From: Allobosea sp. | Lineage (GTDB): Bacteria; Pseudomonadota; Alphaproteobacteria; Rhizobiales; Beijerinckiaceae | NCBI GenBank assembly: GCA_024231975.1 | Contig: JAAEQB010000091.1 | Span: forward strand, 1 to 64,000 | Direction of reading: 5' to 3' | Length of the DNA: 64,000 bases | Part shown: piece by piece, positions 1 through 6,170 of the stretch | How the letters are laid out: each line of letters begins with the position of its first letter | Numbering within the stretch: the stretch's first letter is position 1 | Translations under genes and position numbers: made by a program | The notes under the pieces: generated by a model | What the model saw: the letters and a program-made list of their open reading frames with translations, nothing else | Database searches by the model: none | Told to the model about the DNA's origin: nothing

Positions 1-18
1 CGAAGTGAAGCTGCTCAT
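1..18 (-). CDS. 5' end of a leftward gene, cut by the window edge
   Basis: An ATG at 18-16 opens a frame reading MSSFTS that runs off the left edge. An AGAAG ribosome-binding-like sequence lies about 7 bases upstream, and a SigF-type promoter sits at 40-65 on the same strand at a suitable distance. The product cannot be named from six residues. I infer a real gene only because promoter, leader and start codon fall in the right order; it would be a further member of the SigF regulon. Confidence 0.4.
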
Positions 19-39
19 GCGTGCGCTTCTGATCATGAG

Positions 40-65
40 TTCGGGTCGATCGCTCGCAGCGTTAC
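40..65 (-). promoter_or_regulatory. SigF-type ECF promoter (left-edge gene)
   Basis: On the minus strand the -35 element GTAACG (65-60) is followed by a 16-base spacer and the -10 element CGAACT (CGAA at 43-40). It differs by one base in the -35 from the four other copies in this window, which all read GTAACC-N16-CGAACT. GTAACC-N16-CGAA is the motif described for SigF of Caulobacter. It points at the partial gene starting at 18. The rest of 66-268 shows nothing I can support. Confidence 0.6.
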
Positions 66-268
66 AAATTTACTCCGAGAGCGCCATTTTCCCGGGCCGT
101 TCACCGCTGCGGTGAACCTCTCGAACTCGCCCTGCGTGCAGTCAGAGATCGAAGGCTCTATTACTGACCGCGTCAGGACAGCCACCGCACTCCCTGCCAC
201 ATTGATGGCAGTATGGGAGACCCGCGAAGACTGAGGACGGGCCACTAGGAGCCCGCCCACAAGTCCAA

Positions 269-664
269 TTACTGTACGCTGAGCGCGTCGACGGTGTAGG
301 TATCGTTCGCGCCCTTGCTGAGCGTAAAGTTTACCTTGCTGCCAGGCTTAACCTTGGCGAGATCGACCGACGGGGCGGCGGTCATTTCCATCGACATCGA
401 CGGCCAGCCGAACGCTGCGATGGGCTCATGCTTCAGCTTGATCTTTCGATTTTTAACGTCGATGGCCTCGACCGTGCCGATGGCCGATGCGCTCGTCGCC
501 CCAGCGGGCTTGGCACTGCTCATGCCGGGCATATCCTTCATCGCGTCTTTGCCCTGACTGCCTTGAGCGAGTGATGGGCCGACGATGAACGGAGCGGAAG
601 CGACAAACAGGCCTGCGTAGAGGGAGAGTCGGCGCAAACGCGCTGATTTGGGGTCATCGATCAC
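269..664 (-). CDS. CusF-like periplasmic copper-binding protein
   Basis: A 131-residue exported protein with an N-terminal hydrophobic segment (about residues 13-34, ending SLAQ) and a Met-rich linker (KDMPGM). The C-terminal half is a small OB-fold CusF/CusX-type domain. The copper-site pattern of CusF, His then Trp-x-x-Met-x-Met, is visible as H79, W87, M90 and M92. CusF binds Cu(I) or Ag(I) in the periplasm and passes it to the CusCBA pump; such a pump is encoded at 9573-15471. The gene has its own SigF-type promoter at 725-750 and lies downstream of sigF-nrsF on the same strand. A second CusF-like gene is at 15543. Family is clear; metal specificity is inferred. Confidence 0.85.
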   Translation of the reverse strand: MIDDPKSARLRRLSLYAGLFVASAPFIVGPSLAQGSQGKDAMKDMPGMSSAKPAGATSASAIGTVEAIDVKNRKIKLKHEPIAAFGWPSMSMEMTAAPSVDLAKVKPGSKVNFTLSKGANDTYTVDALSVQ

Positions 665-724
665 GGTTGTTCTCCTGCGCGATTCCGAAAAGGGCCACTA
701 CGTGATGCGGGGGCCATTGGTGAG

Positions 725-750
725 TTCGGAACTGCTTCTGGAGCGGTTAC
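725..750 (-). promoter_or_regulatory. SigF-type ECF promoter of the cusF-like gene
   Basis: Minus-strand GTAACC at 750-745, a 16-base spacer and CGAACT beginning at 728 match the SigF motif exactly. The expected transcript start near 718 leaves a leader of about 50 bases before the ATG at 664. The 250-base gap 665-915 holds nothing else that I can support. Confidence 0.8.
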
Positions 751-915
751 ATGTATGCGAGCAGATAATCTCGTTCGCCCAGGAATGGCGTCCCTCCAAC
801 GAGTCGGGCGCCTTTCTGACCTCTGTCGAACCCAAACGAGCCCGTTGCCCGGTGGCGGCGCGACAATCGCGTGGGCGCGCGACTTCGATTCAAAAAGCGG
901 CAAGCGCTGCATTGG

Positions 916-1560
916 TCACCAACGCAGCAGCCGCGGCCCAAGCAAAGCGCCGGCGAGCGTGCAAAAGGCAATCGTTCCACCATACCAGAGGGCCACAAAC
1001 GGGAGCGAGTCGTCCATGCAGTGCAGGGCATATCCCATCGCGCTCACGCCACCGGCGACAAGACCGACAAAGGCGCCGGTTCGGGTGAGATCGGTTGGGG
1101 TGGCGAACCGGCGCACAGAGAAGACAAGCACAGCGAAGGGAAGCGTGGCGATGATCGGGATCGACAAGAGGCATTCGAGCCACATCTCGCCGACGACCAT
1201 CGTCTTCCAGTGGGAGCTCGGGGCGTTGCCGAGACTCAAGGCCGCGAGGACAGCGATGATGCCAAACGGCGCCAAGACCAGGAAAGAATGCGTCGTCTGC
1301 TCTCCGCCGGGTCGGATAACCTTCATGAGGTAAAGTGAAGCGACGCCGACGACGCTCACCGCGAAAGCGAGTTTCAACAACAAGAAGCCCAGCGCATTAG
1401 CGCTCTTCAAGTCCGCGCGAACGCCGAGGACGAGCAGCGCCGCAACGAGTGCGACAAGGACTCCGGCGGCCAGCGCGATGCGGAGCTTGCGGGCGAACAG
1501 CCGACGGTCGACCGGCTCGACGTTCGTGTTCAGCATGTCGATCAGCTGTTCGGTCTTCAT
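916..1560 (-). CDS. nrsF: NrsF-type membrane anti-sigma factor (DUF1109)
   Basis: A 214-residue integral membrane protein with about six hydrophobic segments: near residues 26-46, 57-79, 93-110, 126-146, 159-178 and 190-208. It matches the DUF1109/NrsF family, whose members hold an ECF sigma factor of the SigF group inactive at the membrane and release it under metal or oxidative stress. Cysteines in the later membrane segments (ECLLSIP, LHCMDD, AFCTLAG) are good candidates for the sensing residues; conserved Cys are needed for NrsF signalling in Caulobacter. It overlaps sigF by four bases (ATGA), so the two are translationally coupled. Confidence 0.85.
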   Translation of the reverse strand: MKTEQLIDMLNTNVEPVDRRLFARKLRIALAAGVLVALVAALLVLGVRADLKSANALGFLLLKLAFAVSVVGVASLYLMKVIRPGGEQTTHSFLVLAPFGIIAVLAALSLGNAPSSHWKTMVVGEMWLECLLSIPIIATLPFAVLVFSVRRFATPTDLTRTGAFVGLVAGGVSAMGYALHCMDDSLPFVALWYGGTIAFCTLAGALLGPRLLRW

Positions 1561-2114
1561 GTTCTCTGTCCTCGAGAGATCGCCGCCGCCATGGTTTTCA
1601 GGCCCCGGTGCACGCTGACCTTGATGGCCGACTCAGACATGCCACAACGCGTGGCAGCCTCGCCGACGCTCAACCCGTCGAGCTTCACGTACTGGATCGC
1701 GCGCCGCATCTTGTCGGGAAGCGCCGCCAACATCCGATTGAGGTCGAGCGCGCTTTCGGTGGCGGTGTGATCATCCTGCGCCATGACCTCGCTTGCTTCC
1801 TCCAGCGGCACATCCGTCATCGATGATTTCGTCTTGCGCAGGTGGTCGATCAGCTTGTAGCGCGCGATGGCATGCACCCATGGCGTGAAGAGCTGCTCGG
1901 GGTCATAGGAATCGCGGCGCGTGTGTATTGCCATCAGCGCGTCCTGCACCAGCTCCTCCGCCTCCTCAGCACTGCGCCCAATACGCTCCAACTTGTTCTT
2001 GTAATAGGCTCGCAGATGCCGGCTCAGCCGCTCGAGCAGCACCCGATGCGCCTTCGCCTCGCCATCGAGGCTCGCCATCATCAGCGCCCGCAACTCGACT
2101 TCACGCGACGACAT
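1557..2114 (-). CDS. sigF: ECF RNA polymerase sigma factor, SigF group
   Basis: A 185-residue ECF sigma factor. Region 2 is recognisable by the EELVQDALMAIH and FTPWVHAIARYKLIDHLRK segments, about residues 50-95. Region 4 carries the helix-turn-helix around GLSVGEAATRCGMSESAIKVSVHRGLK, about residues 148-174. It should direct polymerase to GTAACC-N16-CGAA promoters, and one sits directly upstream at 2132-2157, indicating autoregulation. The cognate anti-sigma gene nrsF overlaps its 3' end. The targets seen here (cusF-like chaperone, small exported protein, msrPQ) fit a response to copper and other metal or oxidative damage in the envelope. Confidence 0.9.
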   Translation of the reverse strand: MSSREVELRALMMASLDGEAKAHRVLLERLSRHLRAYYKNKLERIGRSAEEAEELVQDALMAIHTRRDSYDPEQLFTPWVHAIARYKLIDHLRKTKSSMTDVPLEEASEVMAQDDHTATESALDLNRMLAALPDKMRRAIQYVKLDGLSVGEAATRCGMSESAIKVSVHRGLKTMAAAISRGQRT

Positions 2115-2131
2115 CTGCGCTCATCCATGAG

Positions 2132-2157
2132 TTCGCGGATTTTGGCAGTCGGGTTAC
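2132..2157 (-). promoter_or_regulatory. SigF-type ECF promoter of sigF-nrsF
   Basis: Minus-strand GTAACC (2157-2152), 16-base spacer, CGAACT starting at 2135. The -10 lies only about 20 bases before the sigF ATG at 2114, so the leader should be very short. Confidence 0.8.
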
Positions 2158-2210
2158 ATTCCTGATGGGCTTCGAGCAAGGGTCACCGTTGCGATCCGCA
2201 AACTGGCTCC

Positions 2211-2744
2211 TCATGGTCGGCGTCGCTGTGCAGATAGGCCGATGCGGGCCCGCAGAAACGCGACCATCTCGGGCGCATCCCATTCCGCTGGGCCAATCAG
2301 CCGACCCAACTCGCGCCCCTCCCTATCGATCAGGAGCGTGGTGGGCAAGCCTGTTACCTTGAGATCCCGCAAGGCCTTTCCAGACGCATCAAGGTAGATC
2401 GCGATCTCCTTCACGCCGGTTTCGCCGTAGAACCGGCGCACGGGTTCGACCCCGGCGCGATCCAGGGAAAGCGCGACCACCTCGAAATCCGGACCGCCGA
2501 GCGCCGATTGCAGGCGGTCAAGCGCCGGCATCTCCTTGCGGCATGGCGCGCACCAGGTCGCCCACAGGTTCAGCAGCACAGCCTTGCCCTTGAAATCGGC
2601 GAGGGTGCGCGTGCGGGCTTCGTCGTCGACGAAGGCAATCGCGGGCACAGGCCGCGCCTCGTCATGCAGGGCGAAGTTGGTGGGTCGTTCGGTCGCAGCA
2701 AGTGGCGCTGCCGCGAGCAAGAGGGCAAGCACAAGTGACCTCAT
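2211..2744 (-). CDS. TlpA-like periplasmic thiol-disulfide reductase
   Basis: A 177-residue thioredoxin-fold protein with a signal peptide (MRSLVLALLLAAAPLAA). The active site WCAPC is preceded by LLNLWAT, with Cys at about residues 65 and 68; GLPTTLLID carries the conserved cis-Pro loop. TlpA/ResA proteins reduce disulfides in exported proteins, including copper ligands of oxidases. It is the last gene of the leftward multicopper oxidase operon, and its ATG overlaps the stop of the tiny gene upstream. A role in keeping the Cys residues of the DUF411 protein or other copper-binding proteins reduced is inferred from context. Confidence 0.85.
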   Translation of the reverse strand: MRSLVLALLLAAAPLAATERPTNFALHDEARPVPAIAFVDDEARTRTLADFKGKAVLLNLWATWCAPCRKEMPALDRLQSALGGPDFEVVALSLDRAGVEPVRRFYGETGVKEIAIYLDASGKALRDLKVTGLPTTLLIDREGRELGRLIGPAEWDAPEMVAFLRARIGLSAQRRRP

Positions 2745-2851
2745 GGCTCCCTCCTGAACCGGCTCCTGCCCAAGGCAAGGATTGTGAGGGCCAGGAGGAG
2801 CCCGGTCAGCCCCATGCCCCAGATCATGCCGGCGCTCATCATGTCGTGCAT
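2741..2851 (-). CDS. Tiny Met-rich single-pass membrane protein (36 aa)
   Basis: A 36-codon frame starts MHDMMSAGMIWGMG and continues into a Leu/Ala-rich hydrophobic helix, then a basic tail (GRSRFRREP). Its TGA overlaps the ATG of the TlpA-like gene (ATGA), and its start is 11 bases after the stop of the DUF411 gene, so it fits exactly inside the operon. Met and His residues at the N-terminus suggest copper contact. A similar tiny protein is encoded at 16112. The product is unnamed; coding is supported by spacing and composition only. Confidence 0.6.
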   Translation of the reverse strand: MHDMMSAGMIWGMGLTGLLLALTILALGRSRFRREP

Positions 2852-2861
2852 TTCGCCGCCC

Positions 2862-3299
2862 TCACTCAACTGCGTAGATCTTGGACTTCGCGTCGCCTGA
2901 AATCTCGAACATCGTGAAAGGTTCGCGCTTTTTACCCGTCATGCCGGGGGAGCCGGCCGGCATGCCCGGCAGCGAGACGCCCTTGATGGCCGGGCGCTCC
3001 GTAAGCAGCTTGTTCAGGGTCGTGACCGGCACATGCCCTTCGACGACGTAGTTGTCGATGACCGTGGTGTGGCAGCCCTCGAGGTCACCGGATATGCCGT
3101 GCTGCTTCTTGATCAAGGGCAGGTCGTGCGTCGCCACGACCTTCACCTCGAACCCGTTCTCGCGCAGGTATTTGGCGTACTCCTCGCAGCAGCTGCACTG
3201 CGGGTTCTTAAAGAGCGTAGCTTGCTTTGCTGTCTGGGCCAGCACGGGGCCAGCCAGCATCAGGCCGAGGGCGGCGACGGCGGTGTTGAGCTTGCGCAT
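2862..3299 (-). CDS. DUF411 metal-binding exported protein
   Basis: A 145-residue DUF411 protein with signal peptide MRKLNTAVAALGLMLAGPVLA. The family's CSCC motif (NPQCSCCEEYAKYL) and the later Cys-His pair (LEGCHTTVID, then GHVP) are present, followed by a GMPAGSPGM segment. DUF411 proteins occur in copper and silver resistance loci and are thought to bind metal through these Cys and His residues. The ATG at 3299 was chosen because AGGAGAA lies 6-7 bases upstream and the signal peptide starts there; an upstream ATG at 3338 would place 13 extra polar residues before it. A broken relative lies at 19691-19911. Confidence 0.85.
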   Translation of the reverse strand: MRKLNTAVAALGLMLAGPVLAQTAKQATLFKNPQCSCCEEYAKYLRENGFEVKVVATHDLPLIKKQHGISGDLEGCHTTVIDNYVVEGHVPVTTLNKLLTERPAIKGVSLPGMPAGSPGMTGKKREPFTMFEISGDAKSKIYAVE

Positions 3300-3327
3300 G
3301 GAGTTCTCCTCTGGTTTGTCTGTCTGG

Positions 3328-4761
3328 TCAGGCGACACGGATTGTTCCCATCATTCCCCCAGCCTGGTGCTCCAGGACGTGGCAGTGGAACATCCAGTCG
3401 CCAGGATTGTCGGCGACGAAGGCGATCTCGACCGTCTCGCGGGGGCGGACGAGAACGGTGTCCTGCCATTCGCGATGGCGCGTCGGCAGGCCGTTGCGGC
3501 TCAGCACCCGAAAGGTGTGGCCATGGAGGTGCATCGGGTGCCACCAGGCCGTTTCATTCCTGAGCGCGAGGATGTTGGTGCTGCCGCGCTCGAGGGTTGC
3601 CATGGGCTCATGGACATGGCCCGTGGCGGCGACGCCGTTGATCGCCCAAGCGAGGCCGTGCCGCATCATGGTGCGGGCGTCCATCACCTCCCCATGAACC
3701 AGGGCCCCCGCCATCATCCCCATCATCCCACCCCCGAGGACCACATCGTGACGGCGGGCCAAAGCCAGGTTCGGCTCCGGTACGGGGTTGGCGGTCAGCA
3801 CCGGGATCGGCGTTGTCCGGACGCTCCCCAGCGAGTCGTCGGCATAGCCTAGGTCGAGCAGCCGGTATTCGAGGCCCTTGTAGAAGGCGTCGACGACCTT
3901 GAACCTGCTTCCTGGCTTGCCGGTCATGTCGATCACGACGTCGATGCGCATCGCCGGCCCGAGCAAGACGCGGCCATCCTCCGGCTCGTGCGGCGCGACC
4001 GGGTGCCCGTCGAGCGCCACGATGCGTGGCGCGTGCCCCTCAAAGATGAGCCCGAAAACCCGGGCGTTGGCGGCATTGACGAGCCGCAGCCGGATCCGCT
4101 CGCCGGCGCGGACCGCGAAGCTGTCCATTACAGCCCCGTTGACCGTCACCGTGTTGCCGATTCGGCCGGCGTGGCTGACATCGTGCATGGCGCCGAAATC
4201 GTCGCTGATCGAGGCATCCTTCAACAGTCGCCAGTCACCCAGCATCCAAGTGACGTCGCGGTCGACCGGATAGGGCTCGCGCTCTTCGACGATGAACGGA
4301 CCGGAAAGGCCCCGCCCGACCTGGGCATGGCTCCTTTGGTGCGGGTGGTACCAGAACGTACCCGCGTCCTCGCAGGCGAACTCGTAGGCAAAGGTCTCGC
4401 CTACTCCTATCGGAGCTTGAGTGAGATGGGGCACGCCGTCCATCGCATTCGGGACACGCACTCCATGCCAATGCACGGTGGTTTCTTCGGGCAGCCGGTT
4501 TTCGACGAGCAGACGGACGCGCTCACCTTGCCGGACCCGGATCTCCGGGCCTGGCGTCTGGCCATTATAGGTCCAGACCGGCGTTTCCGGATGAGCGGCG
4601 CCGACGAGCGAACTCTGGCCCGGCGCGGCGACAAGGCGGAACTCCCTGATGGCAGGTGCAAGCGCATCGGCCTGGCGCGGCAGGGCCGTCGCCGAGACAA
4701 CGCTCGCGCTGCCGGCCATGAATGACCGACGGCTGAGCATGGGCCGTGAAGATCGTGACAT
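3328..4761 (-). CDS. Multicopper oxidase, Tat-exported (copper resistance type)
   Basis: About 477 residues. The N-terminus carries a twin-arginine signal (SRRSFMAG), so it is exported folded. All four copper-ligand stretches are visible: TVHWHGVR, WYHPHQRSHAQ, HPMHLHGHTF and the C-terminal HCHVLEHQAGGM with the type 1 Cys. A Met-rich loop (GGGMMGMMAGALVHGEVMDARTMMRHG) resembles those of CueO/CopA oxidases, which oxidise Cu(I) to Cu(II) in the periplasm. The ATG at 4761 is preferred since AGGA lies 8 bases upstream; 4767 is possible. It is followed by DUF411, a tiny membrane protein and TlpA in one operon. Confidence 0.9.
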   Translation of the reverse strand: MSRSSRPMLSRRSFMAGSASVVSATALPRQADALAPAIREFRLVAAPGQSSLVGAAHPETPVWTYNGQTPGPEIRVRQGERVRLLVENRLPEETTVHWHGVRVPNAMDGVPHLTQAPIGVGETFAYEFACEDAGTFWYHPHQRSHAQVGRGLSGPFIVEEREPYPVDRDVTWMLGDWRLLKDASISDDFGAMHDVSHAGRIGNTVTVNGAVMDSFAVRAGERIRLRLVNAANARVFGLIFEGHAPRIVALDGHPVAPHEPEDGRVLLGPAMRIDVVIDMTGKPGSRFKVVDAFYKGLEYRLLDLGYADDSLGSVRTTPIPVLTANPVPEPNLALARRHDVVLGGGMMGMMAGALVHGEVMDARTMMRHGLAWAINGVAATGHVHEPMATLERGSTNILALRNETAWWHPMHLHGHTFRVLSRNGLPTRHREWQDTVLVRPRETVEIAFVADNPGDWMFHCHVLEHQAGGMMGTIRVA

Positions 4762-4795
4762 TGTCATCGTCCTGGATAGTGGCGGGGTCGGACGG

Positions 4796-4810
4796 CTTCG
4801 CAATGCGAAG
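4796..4810. promoter_or_regulatory. Palindrome upstream of the multicopper oxidase gene
   Basis: CTTCGC-AAT-GCGAAG is a 6+3+6 perfect inverted repeat, within the longer GGCTTCGCAATGCGAAGACC, 35 bases before the oxidase start. It could bind a metal-responsive regulator of the CueR or CopR kind, but no matching regulator gene is in the neighbourhood. Function is inference. Confidence 0.3.
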
Positions 4811-4883
4811 ACCTCCGGCGCAAACTCGCGCCACGGCCTTAAGCCGGATGCGCGAGTTCAGGCGCATCAGCTGACGGCGCGCC

Positions 4884-5225
4884 TTAAATCAGAACGATGG
4901 ATTTCGGCGGAAAAGGGTCAGGTGGACGGCGAAGGTCCGCGCCTCGAACGATCATCGCCGAATAGCTGGACGCCAGCGCCGCAGTCTCAATGGCTCCCGC
5001 AACCTGAAAGTCAGCCAATACGGCCGCGCACATGGCGGTGCAGGAAGCAGCGCTCATCCCACCCTGATCACAGCCGTCACAGCCATCCGACATCGCCGCG
5101 GACATCGCGCCCACGGTCATGGCTGCCCGCATCTGCGCAGCTTGAACGCCCTGAAGCGCCAGTCCCATGATGAGACCAAAAGCCAAAGCAAACGCGCTCA
5201 ATCGTCGGATGGTCATCCTCAGCAT
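4884..5225 (-). CDS. Cys/Met-rich exported protein of copper clusters
   Basis: A 113-residue protein with a signal peptide (IRRLSAFALAFGLIMGLALQGVQAA) and a mature part rich in Met and Cys (MSDGCDGCDQGGMSAASCTAMCAAV), ending in a proline-rich tail (RRPPDPFPPK). I do not recognise a named family, but the layout (signal peptide, Cys pairs, C-terminal Pro/Arg tail) is shared with the protein at 8710-9048. It is the first gene of the leftward oxidase operon. The composition suggests metal binding in the periplasm; this is inference. Confidence 0.6.
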   Translation of the reverse strand: MLRMTIRRLSAFALAFGLIMGLALQGVQAAQMRAAMTVGAMSAAMSDGCDGCDQGGMSAASCTAMCAAVLADFQVAGAIETAALASSYSAMIVRGADLRRPPDPFPPKSIVLI

Positions 5226-5425
5226 GACAAAGAGCTAACATGCCGGCGGGGCGGCGCAAACATCCTGTGACCAGAATGTGATCCGGGTCGAGGAGGTTGG
5301 TTCAGCTTGTCGTCGCGCTCCATCTCGAGATGGCTTGAATAAACGGCAAAGCGCGCGATTGACGATGTTCCAACCGCAAGGGCGCCTTAGTATCGTGCGG
5401 TATACTCACCCTATTTTCGACACCT

Positions 5426-5451
5426 GTAACCAATGCCGAGTTGGCCCCGAA
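5426..5451 (+). promoter_or_regulatory. SigF-type ECF promoter of the 85-aa exported protein gene
   Basis: GTAACC (5426-5431), 16-base spacer, CGAACT from 5448, an exact match to the motif. The transcript should start near 5458, 37 bases before the ATG at 5495, and could extend into the small gene at 5790 and the copper ATPase gene. Confidence 0.8.
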
Positions 5452-5494
5452 CTCTCCAGCAAGAGACAACTGCGTCTCCGTTGGAGAAAGTTCG

Positions 5495-5752
5495 ATGAAG
5501 CTCATTTTGACCGCTGCCCTCTTCGTGGCGCTGAGCGGATATGCCCAAGCAACCGACCGTGGCTCGCACCAGCGAGATGGAGCCCACAAGGGTCACCCAG
5601 CTCAGACGGGCCATTCGAAATCCAAGAACCTCGTCGCGCGGGCCGCCAAATCGGATGTGCCGTCCGTTAAGCCCGATCAGGCTATTGCCCCCAAGCCGGC
5701 CCCTCACCCATTTACCAAGCCGTTCTCCAAGGGACCTCCGTCCTGGAAGTGA
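5495..5752 (+). CDS. Small basic, His-containing exported protein (85 aa)
   Basis: The ATG at 5495 is preceded by GGAGAAAG. The product has a signal peptide (MKLILTAALFVALSGYAQA) and a mature part of about 65 residues, rich in His, Lys, Pro and Ser (TDRGSHQRDGAHKGHPAQTGHSK), without a recognisable domain. It lies directly behind a SigF-type promoter, so it is probably made in response to envelope metal stress. Its five His residues in the first third could bind copper. Family not recognised. Confidence 0.65.
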   Translation: MKLILTAALFVALSGYAQATDRGSHQRDGAHKGHPAQTGHSKSKNLVARAAKSDVPSVKPDQAIAPKPAPHPFTKPFSKGPPSWK

Positions 5753-5789
5753 TTTTCGTCATCGCACGGCCAGAAACTGGAGGCACCAG

Positions 5790-6005
5790 ATGACATCGAT
5801 CAGAGCAATCCCGACCCGTTATCATCATGATCGGTCCGATGAGTTGGCCATACGGAAACGCCTGGATGAGGCGGAGCAATGGATGTCGCGTCACACGGCT
5901 CAGGCCGCTCGCCCCATTTCGCGCGCGATATCCTGGAAAAGCGTGTCATACATGGGCGCCGGGCTGCTGATCCTGTTTTTCTTCGTAGCCGAGATGCTTC
6001 CGTGA
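5790..6005 (+). CDS. Small protein with one C-terminal membrane segment (71 aa)
   Basis: The ATG at 5790 has GGAGG 6 bases upstream. The first 45 residues are charged (RYHHDRSDELAIRKRLDEAEQWMSRH) and the last 25 form one hydrophobic helix (SVSYMGAGLLILFFFVAEMLP). It sits between the SigF-driven exported protein and the copper ATPase on the same strand. I do not recognise a family. It may be a tail-anchored accessory of the copper ATPase; that is only inferred from position. Confidence 0.6.
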   Translation: MTSIRAIPTRYHHDRSDELAIRKRLDEAEQWMSRHTAQAARPISRAISWKSVSYMGAGLLILFFFVAEMLP

Positions 6006-6170
6006 GCGGCTGCGGCAGCCTCAGGCAGCTGGCCGGCGGGTTTCAGCCCCTCTCGACCAGAACAGTCGGCGTTTTGGGCGACTTGCCGGCTCTCCAAGCC
6101 GGGGCCGTCGTGGGCGTTGCCGTACTGATTAGGCAGCGCGTGTCGGCCCGAAGCGATCGAGGAATTTGCG

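Noticed and set aside
33..260. 75-codon minus-strand frame near the left edge
   Set aside because: It overlaps the SigF-type promoter, has no ribosome-binding site and no similarity to anything known.
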